From contig JAFUFI010000023.1 in the NCBI GenBank assembly GCA_017469945.1, positions 1 through 64,000 of the forward strand: DNA of 64,000 bases, written 5' to 3'. Made by a program: the position numbers and the translations under genes. The DNA is from Lachnospiraceae bacterium (GTDB taxonomy: Bacteria > Bacillota > Clostridia > Lachnospirales > Lachnospiraceae). The notes beneath the pieces were generated by a model, which ran no database searches, was not told the origin of the DNA, and worked only from the letters and a program-made list of their open reading frames with translations. Below, one piece after another: positions 25,828-35,517 of the stretch. Each line of letters starts with the position of its first letter. The stretch's first letter is position 1.

Positions 25828-26934
25828 ATGAAGACTAAAGATTTACTTAAAAAAATAATAGTTTGTTCAACCCTTGTCTCCTTACCTGCAAGTCTTGCCG
25901 GCTGCGCCGCAAGCACAGGTCAGGAGCCTCTTATTGTACTCGAAAGCGGAGATGACGAAGCGTCTTTTACACTGGTGGAATGCACCAGAGACGATGTTCA
26001 GGAAACATTGCCGCTAAGATGTGTGTACACAAAAGAGGATGAACAGGAAGTATACTTTCCTGTCAGCGGAAAGCTTATAGACAAGGTCTATGTTTCCGAA
26101 GGAGATGAGGTCAAAAAAGGCGACCTTTTGGTTGCTCTTGCAGTGGGAAATCTCAAGGCCGATATAGCAAAACTTGAGTATCTGATAAAGAGAAATGAAC
26201 TGCAGCTTGGTTATATTGATGAGGAAGAGAACTTAGACAGCCAGAATCAATATCTCAACTACATGTATATGTCGAGCGGAGACGAGGATGCCAAGAATAA
26301 TCTTGACAAGGGTCTCGAGGCTCTTAAGAAAAACAACGATTACCGCAGGCAGTCTATCAATGATTCATTGGAATTTGACAGAAAGGCTCTTGCCAATTTA
26401 AAGAGCGAATACGCAAATAGCAGGGTTTATGCGCAGTTCGACGGAAAGGTAAACAAAATAGCCGAGAATCTTGAAGGGTCAACTTCCAATATAGAGAAGT
26501 GCATTATGACTATCGTAGACAATTCCGAAGGCTTCTTTGTTACCGAGGATGAAAGCTTTTCGGAGTACTTTTCGGAGGACTCGGTTGTGTCTATGAGAGT
26601 TGTTTCCGGAAACGGAAAAGGCGATTATGAGCTTGTCCCTTACAATATGGATAAGTGGGGAGAAAAGCAGTATTTCAGGATCTTTACCGGAGAAAATGCC
26701 GAGAGTCTTGAAGCGGGTACCAAAGGAGAAATGACCGTTGTTACGGCTGAACACAAAAATGTTCTCTGCCTCCCTTCCAATTGCGTAAGGAGCGCCGGGG
26801 ACAACAATTACGTTTATGTCGTAAACGACGATGGTTTAAAAGCGGTTGTCTGGGTAGAGGTAGGGCTGTCCGGTAACGGCAAGACCGAGATACTCAGTGG
26901 ATTAAATGAAGGGGATAGCGTAATTAAAAGCTGA
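25828..26934 (+). CDS. Lipoprotein membrane-fusion adaptor (MacA/HlyD-like), first
   Basis: A 368-residue protein. The lipobox SLAGC gives Cys26. A biotinyl-lipoyl-like half follows (VSGKLIDKVYVSEGDEVKKG, about 75-110), then a coiled-coil hairpin at about 110-195, the second lipoyl half (VYAQFDGKVNKIAENLEG) and a beta-barrel region. The end resembles the membrane-proximal domain (LCLPSNCVRSAGDNNYVYVV, later GLNEGDSVI). This is the adaptor layout of MacA-type tripartite systems, here in a Gram-positive cell. The stop overlaps the next start (TGATG), so the two adaptors are coupled. With an FtsX permease and two ATPases downstream it should form an envelope complex for export or for pulling a substrate off the membrane. 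Confidence 0.82.
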   Translation: MKTKDLLKKIIVCSTLVSLPASLAGCAASTGQEPLIVLESGDDEASFTLVECTRDDVQETLPLRCVYTKEDEQEVYFPVSGKLIDKVYVSEGDEVKKGDLLVALAVGNLKADIAKLEYLIKRNELQLGYIDEEENLDSQNQYLNYMYMSSGDEDAKNNLDKGLEALKKNNDYRRQSINDSLEFDRKALANLKSEYANSRVYAQFDGKVNKIAENLEGSTSNIEKCIMTIVDNSEGFFVTEDESFSEYFSEDSVVSMRVVSGNGKGDYELVPYNMDKWGEKQYFRIFTGENAESLEAGTKGEMTVVTAEHKNVLCLPSNCVRSAGDNNYVYVVNDDGLKAVVWVEVGLSGNGKTEILSGLNEGDSVIKS

Positions 26935-29093
26935 TGAATAGTATGTATAACTTTAAAAAATATATAGCCGCTTTTACGTCAGCAGCTTTGATGGTAACGG
27001 GTGCCATATCTGTTACGGGTTGCGCTGCCGATACCGGGGATGATGAGAAAATCGAGCTTCTCGATCCCGTTAGCGTATCGGTAAGCTGCGCGCCGGTTAC
27101 GAGACGTAATATATACAGTTCCAAGATCCTTTCGGCGATATGTACGCCTGATGTTACGGAATGTGCTTTTGACAGTGATATTGTCTTTTCCGAGTACACC
27201 GCGATGCCGGGAGACCTTGTAAAGGCAGGAGATATCCTTATCAGTTCCAATACTTCCGAGATTGATGAAAGAATAAAGGGACAGAGAGAGTACATCGCTT
27301 CTATGCAGGAAGATCACGATGATACTATGGAACAGCTAAAGGATACCGAGGCCAAAGCCAAGGCAGATTTCGAGTATAAGAAGCAGATTGTTTCAAACCT
27401 TGAAAACAGTAAGCCCGAGGAGACCGATGCAGGTTATGCCGCTTGGGAAAGAGATTACAAGACCTACGACGGACAGAGCAGATATGCTTCCGTTGCTTAC
27501 GACAGAGCTGTACTTCAGATAAAGGAAACAGAGGAGCTTTTTAACCTTGACCTTGCATATCAAAAAAGCCTCTTAAACGATCTTATCAGACAGCGCAATG
27601 AAAAAGAGCTTTTAGCTTCCAAGGACGGAATGGTAGTTGCTTTGGGATTTTGGAGCAACGGCTACTACACAGAGCCCTACGGCGCCGGAGATTATATCCG
27701 CAAGAATACAGTCGGAATGGCTCTCGGAGATCCGAACACAAAAGAGCTCAAAACAAATTATATAAACAAGGGCGAGATCAATAAGGCCGAAGACGTATAC
27801 GCCATAGTAAACGGAAAGAGATACGAGGTTACCTACGAGGAAATCTCTACCGAAGAGTACAAGAAGCTCTCCGAGAAAAACGGAAACGTTTTCAGTTCCT
27901 TTGTGATCGACGATCCGAACGGTGAGGTTAATTACGGCGATTACGCTGTTATTGTTCTTGTTAATGCCAAGAGGGAGAACGTGCTCAGCGTTCCCGCTTC
28001 GTCTATTGTAAACGATCCTGCCGTTGGTACCTACGTATATGTATTCCAGGATGATTCCTACAAGGAAAGATACATTAAGGTCGGTGCCAAGGAAGGTCAG
28101 TTTGTTGAGGTGCTTTCAGGACTTGAAGAAGGGGAGATGGTTAAGTCAGAATACAAGGAAAAGAGCGGAGCGAGCGAGGATACCGTTAAGAAAGGCTCAA
28201 TAAGCTACGCCTTTTCCGATGACGGATATCTTTTCTATCCCACATCCGAGAGGATCGTTACCGGAGTAAGTCACGGAACGGTTTACCTCGATGAGGTCCT
28301 TGTTTCAAGATACCAGAAAGTCGAAAAGGGAGACGTTATCGCCAGGGTTCATGTTGTATCCGACAGCGTAGAGCTTCAGCGCTCGGAGAGAGAGCTCCAA
28401 AGACTTAACGAAAGACTTGATACCCTTGTAAAAGAGGGAGAAGAGGACAACAAATACGCCATAAAGGGCGTTAAAAAGCAGATTTACGATAAAGAAGATT
28501 ATATTAAAGAACTTAAAAAGGACGCATCGGTTACCAAAATCGTCGCGGCATGCGAAGGTATTATTACCGAAGTTACAAGTAAGGTTCCCGGAGATCTCTT
28601 GGGAGGGGATGACAGCGTAGCCCGCGTGGCAAGCGGAAACTCCTGCTTTATACTTGTTGAAGACGAGGACGGAAAGCTTTCCTTCGGAAACAAAGTAAGC
28701 GTTTCCTACTTGGATCCAAACGGCCAGAACAAGTCTGTAGAAGGACAGGTTATGACGGCCAATGCTATGAGTATCAGCAAGTCACTTTTCTCGGGATATG
28801 CGATAGTTCAGCTTCCTGTAGATGCGATTGCCGAGATGGCAGGAAGCTCGAGAAATGCAGACGGCTGGTGGAGCAGAGTAAGAGTTGATGTTAAAGCCAA
28901 TATCCGCTCTATGGAAAATGTTCTTATCATCCCGAAGAAGGCAGTTACCGATATTAACGGAACGCCCTACGTAACCGTTGTTGACGAGAATGGTTCAAGG
29001 CATATGACGAGCTTTATCGCCGGCGGATCCGATTCTTCAAACTATTGGGTGGTGGAAGGAATTACAGAAGGTACAAAGATATGTTGGGAATAA
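26934..29093 (+). CDS. Large lipoprotein adaptor with two HlyD-like units
   Basis: A 719-residue protein with lipobox SVTGC (Cys30). The first adaptor unit runs to about 410, with a lipoyl-like strand (YTAMPGDLVKAGDILISSN), a coiled coil at 105-220 and a terminal domain ending in VEVLSGLEEGEMVKSEYKE. A second unit starts near 425: a strand (VSRYQKVEKGDVIARVHVV), a coiled coil at about 480-530, a second half (VAACEGIITEVTSKVPGDLL) and a final IIPKKAVTDINGTPYV domain. Normal adaptors have one unit and about 370-450 residues, so this looks like an internal duplication or fusion. The ATG overlaps the preceding TGA; M4 is an alternative start. It overlaps the FtsX gene by 13 bases. Confidence 0.78.
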   Translation: MNSMYNFKKYIAAFTSAALMVTGAISVTGCAADTGDDEKIELLDPVSVSVSCAPVTRRNIYSSKILSAICTPDVTECAFDSDIVFSEYTAMPGDLVKAGDILISSNTSEIDERIKGQREYIASMQEDHDDTMEQLKDTEAKAKADFEYKKQIVSNLENSKPEETDAGYAAWERDYKTYDGQSRYASVAYDRAVLQIKETEELFNLDLAYQKSLLNDLIRQRNEKELLASKDGMVVALGFWSNGYYTEPYGAGDYIRKNTVGMALGDPNTKELKTNYINKGEINKAEDVYAIVNGKRYEVTYEEISTEEYKKLSEKNGNVFSSFVIDDPNGEVNYGDYAVIVLVNAKRENVLSVPASSIVNDPAVGTYVYVFQDDSYKERYIKVGAKEGQFVEVLSGLEEGEMVKSEYKEKSGASEDTVKKGSISYAFSDDGYLFYPTSERIVTGVSHGTVYLDEVLVSRYQKVEKGDVIARVHVVSDSVELQRSERELQRLNERLDTLVKEGEEDNKYAIKGVKKQIYDKEDYIKELKKDASVTKIVAACEGIITEVTSKVPGDLLGGDDSVARVASGNSCFILVEDEDGKLSFGNKVSVSYLDPNGQNKSVEGQVMTANAMSISKSLFSGYAIVQLPVDAIAEMAGSSRNADGWWSRVRVDVKANIRSMENVLIIPKKAVTDINGTPYVTVVDENGSRHMTSFIAGGSDSSNYWVVEGITEGTKICWE

Positions 29094-31882
29094 TGTTACA
29101 GAAAATGTGGCACAAGAAATGGATGAATCTCAGCCTCCTTTTGGGATGCATACTTCTTGTTGCGACCGCTATAAGCTTTCCGCTTTACCAGGAAGCAGTA
29201 TACGACCGCATGCTGCAGGACGAATTTGATTATTACTTGGCTTCAACAGGAACATGGCCTACACAGATTTCCGTTCTTATCTCTTCCAAGAAGGACAGAG
29301 GCGGAAATACCATGAAGTCCATGGAAGCCCTTATGCCGAAGCTTTACTCCGATCTTAATGTTACGCCTAAGGAGACGATACTTTACTACTGCCTTACCAA
29401 GTACGGCGTACATTCGGAGTATATGAGAAACGATGCGGACGATCTTTACGTAAGACTTGGTACCAAGAGCAATCTTAAAGATCATGTAAAGATGGTCTCC
29501 GGAGAAATGTTCTCCGAGAGCGGTCTTACCGAGGATGGCGCCATTGAAGTTGTCATCAGCCAGGACTGTATGACAAAGCAGGGTTATCTCGTAGGAGAGA
29601 CTATTATCTTTGACGCTGCAAAGGACCATGACGGACATCCCCTCAGAGCCTATATTAAAGGTGTGTTCGGCAAGGAGAGCGAAAACGACTACTACTGGCA
29701 GGAAAAGAAGGGTGAGTTCGACGATGTATTTCTTATGAACACAGACCTGTTCATGAATATGTTTACCGGGGACAATGCCGATAAATACACAGTAGTCTGC
29801 AACTACACCGCTATGTTCGAGTATAAGGATATCAGTGCATCAAGCATAGAAAACCTTTCGGCATGGACAGAGTATTACGTTCACAGAAGCTCTTACAAGA
29901 ACGTTATATCTGATCCGCCGTATGCGGACGTAATAGCAAGCTACAACAATAAGCATTCACGTATCTCAGCCACACTTGTTATACTCCAGATACCTGTGCT
30001 TATAATGCTTGCGGCTTTCCTTCTTATGATCTCGGGACAGATGTACGAGATGGAGAGAAATGAAATCTCCGTTATCAAGAGCCGCGGATCTTCAAGAGCA
30101 CAGATTTTCAGACTGTATTTATATCAGGGACTCTTCCTTACTGGTCTAGGAGCTGTTATAGGTATTCCTTTCGGAATGTTCCTCTCAAAGCTCCTTGGCG
30201 CTACAAGAAACTTCCTGATCTTTGACCTTTCGGAGACTCTTGCAGTACGCTTTACTCCCATGGCAGCAATCTACGCCGGAGCCGCAATGCTCCTTGGACT
30301 TATCTGTCTTACCGTGCCTGCCATAAAGCACAGCCGCGTGTCCATCGTAAACTTAAAGCAGCAGAAAGCTATGAAGAAAAAAGCTCTCTGGGAGAAGCTT
30401 TTTGTCGATGTTATCTGCATCGCTGTTGCCGGATACGGATATTACAATTTCCATAAGAATTCCGCAGATATGGCAGAGAGCGTACTTAACGGAAAGTCCT
30501 TGGATCCGCTCCTTTACCTTGCCTCATCCTTAATGATCATCGGTCTCGGCCTTTTGTTCTTAAGACTTCAGCCCCTTGCTCTTAAGCTTATCTACACGAT
30601 CGGCAAGAGGCGCTGGAAGCCTGCAAGCTTCGTTTCCTTTATGGAGAATGTTAAAAACGGACGTAAGCAGCAGCTTATCATGCTTTTCCTTATTATGACC
30701 GTATCCTTGGGTATGTACCATTCGACCGTAGCCCGTACGATAGTTGAAAACGCTATCGCAAATACGGATTACAAAGACGGATGCGATCTTATTATGAAGG
30801 AAGTCTGGACCGAGATCATCGATCAAAACGGAGCAAAGACAGGCGCATACATTGAGCCCGATGTGGGAAAATATTTGTCTGCCCCCTTTATAGACAGCTA
30901 CACAAAGGTATATAATATTACAGATGCTACTGTATCTGCCGGAACAAACGGAAAGCTTCCCGCAAACGTTCTCGGAATCCATACAAAAGAGTACGGACAG
31001 ATCACATACGTCAAAAAGAAGCTTAACGGAAAGCATTATTATGAGCTTTTAAATGAGCTTGCGGTTGTTGAAAACGGAGTCCTTGTTTCCTCTAACTTCC
31101 GCGATAAGCTTGGATACAAAGTAGGAGATACCATCTCTTATACCAACTCGAGAAACAAATCCGCAAACGGCGTGATCATTGATTTCTTTGATTATTGGCC
31201 CGCATTTTCGTCGGAAGTATCCGTAGTTCAGCCCGACGGCAAAGTGGCTACGGAGAGTAACTACCTGGTTGTCGCTCATTACGAGTACCTCCATGAAAAA
31301 TTCGGAGAGATGCCTTTTGAAGTCTGGGCGTCACAAAAAGCCGGAACCGGTGCGAAGGATATCTATAACTGGATCCAGGAAAACGACGTAAGGCTTACCA
31401 AATACGTTAACAGAAATGTAGATCTCGAAGACGCAGCTACAGATCCTCTTCTTCAGGGAACCAACGGTGTCCTTACAATGGGATTTGTCGTAACCTTGCT
31501 TCTTTGCGGAGTAGGTTATCTGATCTACTGGATCATGGCACTCAAGGAGAGAGAGCTTGTATTCGGTGTGCTCCGTGCATCCGGATTCCACAAGGCCGAG
31601 CTTTTCCATATGCTGATCAACGAGCAGATATTCTGCGGCATTCTTTCGATACTTGCAGGTTTCGGTATCGGCAAACTGACATCATTTTTGTTCGTTCCTA
31701 TTTTGCAGAAGGCGTATGCTTCAACATCACAGGTTCTGCCCATGCAGCTTATCACAAACAGCACTGACCTTGTCAGACTGATAATCGTAATCGGCGGAAT
31801 GATGATAGTATGTCTTGCCGTTCTCACGGTAATGCTCCTTAGGATGAACGTAGCTAAGGCACTTAAGTTAGGAGAAGACTGA
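29081..31882 (+). CDS. FtsX-like ABC permease (MacB-type, large)
   Basis: A 933-residue membrane protein. The first helix is at about 16-36, followed by a large extracellular domain (about 40-285). An FtsX core has its helices at about 290-430 (motif EISVIKSRGSSRAQIFRLYL). Helices near 445-500 lead to a second extracellular domain, and a last FtsX core lies at about 795-930 (ELVFGVLRASGFHKAELFHM). I chose ATG 29081 because AGAAGG lies eight bases upstream; a TTG at 29045 would only lengthen the overlap. The two FtsX cores match the duplicated, single-chain form of the LolCDE/MacB/BceB-like superfamily. With the two adaptors and two ATPases it makes a transport or mechanotransmission complex; the substrate is unknown. 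Confidence 0.85.
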   Translation: MLGIMLQKMWHKKWMNLSLLLGCILLVATAISFPLYQEAVYDRMLQDEFDYYLASTGTWPTQISVLISSKKDRGGNTMKSMEALMPKLYSDLNVTPKETILYYCLTKYGVHSEYMRNDADDLYVRLGTKSNLKDHVKMVSGEMFSESGLTEDGAIEVVISQDCMTKQGYLVGETIIFDAAKDHDGHPLRAYIKGVFGKESENDYYWQEKKGEFDDVFLMNTDLFMNMFTGDNADKYTVVCNYTAMFEYKDISASSIENLSAWTEYYVHRSSYKNVISDPPYADVIASYNNKHSRISATLVILQIPVLIMLAAFLLMISGQMYEMERNEISVIKSRGSSRAQIFRLYLYQGLFLTGLGAVIGIPFGMFLSKLLGATRNFLIFDLSETLAVRFTPMAAIYAGAAMLLGLICLTVPAIKHSRVSIVNLKQQKAMKKKALWEKLFVDVICIAVAGYGYYNFHKNSADMAESVLNGKSLDPLLYLASSLMIIGLGLLFLRLQPLALKLIYTIGKRRWKPASFVSFMENVKNGRKQQLIMLFLIMTVSLGMYHSTVARTIVENAIANTDYKDGCDLIMKEVWTEIIDQNGAKTGAYIEPDVGKYLSAPFIDSYTKVYNITDATVSAGTNGKLPANVLGIHTKEYGQITYVKKKLNGKHYYELLNELAVVENGVLVSSNFRDKLGYKVGDTISYTNSRNKSANGVIIDFFDYWPAFSSEVSVVQPDGKVATESNYLVVAHYEYLHEKFGEMPFEVWASQKAGTGAKDIYNWIQENDVRLTKYVNRNVDLEDAATDPLLQGTNGVLTMGFVVTLLLCGVGYLIYWIMALKERELVFGVLRASGFHKAELFHMLINEQIFCGILSILAGFGIGKLTSFLFVPILQKAYASTSQVLPMQLITNSTDLVRLIIVIGGMMIVCLAVLTVMLLRMNVAKALKLGED

Positions 31883-31884
31883 TA

Positions 31885-32580
31885 ATGGGGAACAATGTAA
31901 TAGAAGTCGAAAACGTATCAAGAGCGTTTCCGGTACCCGGGGGAGAGTTTTGGGCTCTCAAAAAGATAAATGCACAGATTCCGGAGGGGTCCTTTGTTAT
32001 CCTTAAAGGACGCTCCGGTTCAGGTAAGACAACGCTTCTTAACCTTATCTGTACTTTGGATAAACCCACAGAAGGTATAATAAAGATCGACGGAACCGAC
32101 GTAGCGAAGCTCTCGGACCATGAAAAAGAAGATATGAGAAGGACAAAGATGGGATTTGTATTCCAGTCGGTATCCCTCATCCCTTCCCTTAACGCATTCC
32201 AGAATGTTGAATTCTCGATGCGTATGGCCGGAATCGCTCCCGGAAAGGAAAGAGACAAGAGAGTAGAAGAGTGCCTTAAACTTGTAGGCCTCGGAAACAG
32301 ACTTACTCATATGCCTGCAGAGATGTCCGGTGGTGAGCAGCAAAGAGTTGCAATAGCAAGAGCTCTTGCTCACAAACCCAAGCTTATTCTTGCCGACGAG
32401 CCTACAGCAGAGCTTGACAGCGCTATGGCTGCCAGAGTTGCACAGCTTTTCGCCGACATGAGTAAAAAAGAAGGAATCTCAATCCTTATGACTACCCATG
32501 ACGTAGGACTTATGGGTGCGGCAGACTTTTTGATCGAGCTTGAAAATGGAGAACGTATCGATGGCAGAAACAATGATTAA
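31885..32580 (+). CDS. ABC ATPase (MacB/LolD type), first
   Basis: A 231-residue cytoplasmic ATPase. Walker A GRSGSGKTT begins at Gly42, the signature MSGGEQQR at Met147, and Walker B LILADEPTAELD holds Asp171 and Glu172, followed by the H-loop (MTTHDVGL). The size is normal for LolD/MacB-type proteins that drive FtsX permeases. It starts two bases after the FtsX stop, and its end overlaps the second ATPase by 20 bases. Confidence 0.9.
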   Translation: MGNNVIEVENVSRAFPVPGGEFWALKKINAQIPEGSFVILKGRSGSGKTTLLNLICTLDKPTEGIIKIDGTDVAKLSDHEKEDMRRTKMGFVFQSVSLIPSLNAFQNVEFSMRMAGIAPGKERDKRVEECLKLVGLGNRLTHMPAEMSGGEQQRVAIARALAHKPKLILADEPTAELDSAMAARVAQLFADMSKKEGISILMTTHDVGLMGAADFLIELENGERIDGRNND

Positions 32581-33442
32581 GGCTGACAACCTTGTAAAGA
32601 TTTATAAAACAAAAGAAACGGAAGTACTTGCCCTTCAGGGACTCGACCTTACGGTCGAGGAGGGCGAGCTTACCGCTATCATCGGTAATTCCGGCAGCGG
32701 TAAATCCACATTCCTTAATATGATCGGCGGCCTTGACCGCCCCAGCGCAGGTTCCCTTTTTGTAGCGGGAAGTAACCTCTTTACGATGACGGAAAAGGAG
32801 CTTGTTCTCTACAAGAGAGATACCGTCGGATTTGTCTGGCAGAACAACGGAAGAAATATGCTCCCCTTCCTTTCTGCGCTGGAAAATGTTATGCTACCTA
32901 TGAACCTTTCATCTACCAAGAAAAAGCATGACAAGGCTATCGAGCTTCTTGAGCTTGTTGGAATGGTTCATAAAAAAGGTAGCAGAATGAATATGCTTTC
33001 CGGTGGTGAGCAGCAAAGAATCGCTATCGCGATCGCCCTTGCCAATTCACCCAAGCTCCTCCTTGCGGACGAGCCTACGGGAAGCGTAGATACAAAGACA
33101 GCAAATTACATCTTTGATGTGTTCACAGAGCTTAACAGACGGGGACAGACGATCCTTATCGTTACCCATGATACCGCTCTTTCCAAGAAGGTTAAGCGTG
33201 TTGTTGCCATCAGAGACGGAAAGATCAGTTCCGAGCGTGTCCTTAAAGAGGCATACGCAGACCGTCTTAAAGAGAGCGATATCGACTGGAGAAGCGAAGA
33301 TACCCAGGATGAGTACGCCGTTCTCGACAGAGTTGGAAGATTGCAGCTTCCTCAGGAGATGGTTGCCGGACTCGGACTTGATGACAATAAGGTCAAAGTA
33401 TTTGTTAAAGACGGTCAGATAGTAATATCGAAACCGGAATAA
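32561..33442 (+). CDS. ABC ATPase (MacB/LolD type), second, with C-terminal extension
   Basis: A 293-residue ATPase. Walker [10 protein letters not shown] begins at Gly42, the signature LSGGEQQR at Leu146, and Walker [13 protein letters not shown] has Asp170. About 65 residues beyond the usual end (from near 228) include a small domain ([20 protein letters not shown], then [14 protein letters not shown]). That domain resembles an AbrB/SpoVT-like swapped-hairpin strand pair and may be a regulatory or dimerisation tail. I chose ATG 32561, eight bases after GGAGA. Two different ATPases with one duplicated FtsX chain suggest a heterodimeric motor. Confidence 0.85.
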   Translation: MAETMIKADNLVKIYKTKETEVLALQGLDLTVEEGELTAIIGNSGSGKSTFLNMIGGLDRPSAGSLFVAGSNLFTMTEKELVLYKRDTVGFVWQNNGRNMLPFLSALENVMLPMNLSSTKKKHDKAIELLELVGMVHKKGSRMNMLSGGEQQRIAIAIALANSPKLLLADEPTGSVDTKTANYIFDVFTELNRRGQTILIVTHDTALSKKVKRVVAIRDGKISSERVLKEAYADRLKESDIDWRSEDTQDEYAVLDRVGRLQLPQEMVAGLGLDDNKVKVFVKDGQIVISKPE

Positions 33443-33448
33443 AAATAT

Positions 33449-33490
33449 CCGCATATGTAGTGCACTTGCTCTAAATCCAAACATATGCGG
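33449..33490 (+). repeat. 10-bp inverted repeat between the ATPase and U32-like genes
   Basis: CCGCATATGT (33449-33458) is the exact reverse complement of ACATATGCGG (33481-33490), with a 22-base loop. No T-tract follows, so it is probably not an intrinsic terminator. It ends just before the Shine-Dalgarno AGGGG of the next gene. It may mark an mRNA processing point or a binding site. Confidence 0.4.
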
Positions 33491-33504
33491 CCCCAGGGGT
33501 GCAA

Positions 33505-34461
33505 ATGGAAAAGAAAGTCAGATTTCATCTGCCCGGACTTAGATATAATTACCCTCTGAATATGTTCTGGCTGAGTATGCTGAAGCAGTATCCCCAGTAC
33601 TTCAGAGAGGGCGTCGAGATAGGCTCCTGCTTCGGAGAATTCCCCATGTCCCTTTGGACGGGAGGAAGATACGTAAGCGGAGACCAGTGCGATGCGGGCT
33701 ATATCAAGGCGGTCATCAAGAATCTTAACGATCAGGGAGTGCCTGTACGTTTTACGTACACCAATCCCGAGATCACTGAAGAAGACCTTGACGATCCGTA
33801 TTGCAATTTCTGCATGGAATGCGCCAACAACGGCAAAAATGAAGTTATAATCTTTTCGCCTGTTTTGGAGGAATACCTCAGAAAAAAATATCCAAACTTC
33901 GCTTACAACAGCTCAACCTGCAAGGAAATCAGGGACCTTGATGCGCTTAATGCCGAGATAGCAAAGGATTACAAGTACGTTGTCCTTGATTACAACTTTA
34001 ACAACAGGTGGGATATCTTAGAGAAGGTGGAGCATCCCGAAAAGCTTGAGATCCTTGTTAATGCGCTTTGTATTCCGGATTGTCCGAGAAGAGGAGAGCA
34101 CTACATAAACCAGGCGAGAAATGAAAGGATAGCCATCAAAAACAGGAGCCTTCCTCCTGAAAAGAGGATTCCTACAATCCCCTGGCACTGCGAGTACGGA
34201 GACAGGAACAACCTCCATACGATTCAGGATTACAGAACCTTTGTAAAGCCTGAAGATATCTGGGAGAAATATGTTCCCGCAGGAATTAACAACTTCAAGA
34301 TCGAGGGAAGAACGGCAAACCTCTTCTCGCTGATCGATACATATTGTTTCTTTATGCTTAAGCCGGAATACACCGGAGAAGCCAGATTATTGCTCCTTAA
34401 CAATCTGACTCACGCGGGTATCATCACTGTGAATAAACCCCGCCCGGGTCATTGGCCCTGA
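33505..34461 (+). CDS. U32-peptidase-like TIM-barrel protein, first paralogue
   Basis: A 318-residue soluble protein with no signal peptide. The stretch INNFKIEGRTANLFSL near residues 268-283 matches the FKIEGR hallmark of the U32 peptidase / UbiU-RlhA family. CIPDCP (C-x3-C, near 191-196) could provide cysteines for an iron-sulfur cluster, and a CNFCMEC cluster lies near 94-100. I chose ATG 33505, five bases after AGGGG; a GTG at 33499 is in frame. It is paralogous to the next gene (shared EEYLRKKYPNF / EDYLREKYPNF and C-x3-C). Members of U32 act in prephenate-dependent hydroxylation and in proteolysis. I do not recognise the substrate of this short subfamily. Confidence 0.55.
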   Translation: MEKKVRFHLPGLRYNYPLNMFWLSMLKQYPQYFREGVEIGSCFGEFPMSLWTGGRYVSGDQCDAGYIKAVIKNLNDQGVPVRFTYTNPEITEEDLDDPYCNFCMECANNGKNEVIIFSPVLEEYLRKKYPNFAYNSSTCKEIRDLDALNAEIAKDYKYVVLDYNFNNRWDILEKVEHPEKLEILVNALCIPDCPRRGEHYINQARNERIAIKNRSLPPEKRIPTIPWHCEYGDRNNLHTIQDYRTFVKPEDIWEKYVPAGINNFKIEGRTANLFSLIDTYCFFMLKPEYTGEARLLLLNNLTHAGIITVNKPRPGHWP

Positions 34462-34564
34462 GCCCTAAGCGATCAGCGTAAAGTATTACCCAAACACATA
34501 TCTACTTAGTCAGTCCAAACACGTTATTTCTTAGTTCTGCAAACTAGTTTTAGAGGTGTGATGT

Positions 34565-35476
34565 ATGTCTAAATATGTCTACTGGCATTTGCCCGGTTTT
34601 TGTGTTTTTAAAGGTCTTAATACTACTGTAATCGACCTTATGAAGGAGTACCCAAACTGCTTTCATGAGGGCTACCGTATAGGCAGCGTATACGGCACAT
34701 TCCCCGGAGCTATATGGAACGGCGGCCGTACTATTTTGGGATTTACATCAAAAAACGATGTACAAAGAATAATAAAGCATTACAACTCAAGAAATATCCC
34801 CGTAAGATTCACCTGGACCAACTCTCTTATCGAGGAGAAGCATCTTACAGATACTCTCTGCAATCTGATAATGAGGGAGGCCGACAACGGACAAAACCAG
34901 GTCCTTGTTAATACGCAGATTCTTGAGGATTATTTAAGGGAGAAATACCCGAATTTTAAGTTTATTTCTTCTACAACCAAGCGCATAACAAGCGCGGAAA
35001 AGCTTAAAGAGGAGCTTGATAAGGATTACTTTATGGTTGTCCTCGATTACGACTTAAACCATAACGAGGAAGTCTTAAAGAGCTTAGAGCCCGTAGCTGA
35101 CAGAGTTGAGATCCTTGTTGACGAGATCTGTTTTCCGGGCTGCCCTAAGAGGATTGCCCACTACCGCGACGAATCCTTAAAACAGCTTGAGTACGAGATT
35201 GCGGCGCCTTTTGAGTGCCCAAACAAGCAGCAGACAAAGAGCTTTTCGGACTGTATGGCCCGCCCGGCCTTTATTTCAAATACCGATATAGAAAGCTATA
35301 TAGACAGAGGGTTTGAGAACTTTAAGCTCGTCGGAAGGGGACTTCCCCAGAGTCTTGTTATCGATTCCTATGTGTACTACCTTGCAAAGCCCGATAAACA
35401 GGACTTTATTAGGGAACAGATAGCAAAAAGGCTGGCTCAACTACAGGCGCAGTCACAGGCTGCAAAAAGAAGATAA
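34565..35476 (+). CDS. U32-peptidase-like TIM-barrel protein, second paralogue
   Basis: A 303-residue protein, clearly homologous to the preceding gene along its whole length: opening YVYWHLPGF against VRFHLPGL, then IGSVYGTFPGAIWNGGR against IGSCFGEFPMSLWTGGR. CFPGCPKR keeps the C-x3-C pair. The FKIEGR signature is here FKLVGRGLPQSL, and the CNFCMEC cluster has shrunk to one Cys (CNLIMREA). The two copies have therefore diverged, perhaps into a heterodimer as in UbiU/UbiV. It follows GAGGTG. A terminator comes eight bases after the stop. Confidence 0.55.
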   Translation: MSKYVYWHLPGFCVFKGLNTTVIDLMKEYPNCFHEGYRIGSVYGTFPGAIWNGGRTILGFTSKNDVQRIIKHYNSRNIPVRFTWTNSLIEEKHLTDTLCNLIMREADNGQNQVLVNTQILEDYLREKYPNFKFISSTTKRITSAEKLKEELDKDYFMVVLDYDLNHNEEVLKSLEPVADRVEILVDEICFPGCPKRIAHYRDESLKQLEYEIAAPFECPNKQQTKSFSDCMARPAFISNTDIESYIDRGFENFKLVGRGLPQSLVIDSYVYYLAKPDKQDFIREQIAKRLAQLQAQSQAAKRR

Positions 35477-35483
35477 GAATTAA

Positions 35484-35515
35484 AACAGAGTGCTTATACG
35501 GCATTCTGTTTTTTT
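35484..35515 (+). terminator. Intrinsic terminator after the U32-like pair
   Basis: AACAGAGTGC pairs with GCATTCTGTT (one G/T wobble) around a seven-base loop and is followed directly by a run of T. It ends the upstream transcript and leaves the GH115 operon to its own promoter. Confidence 0.82.
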
Positions 35516-35517
35516 GC

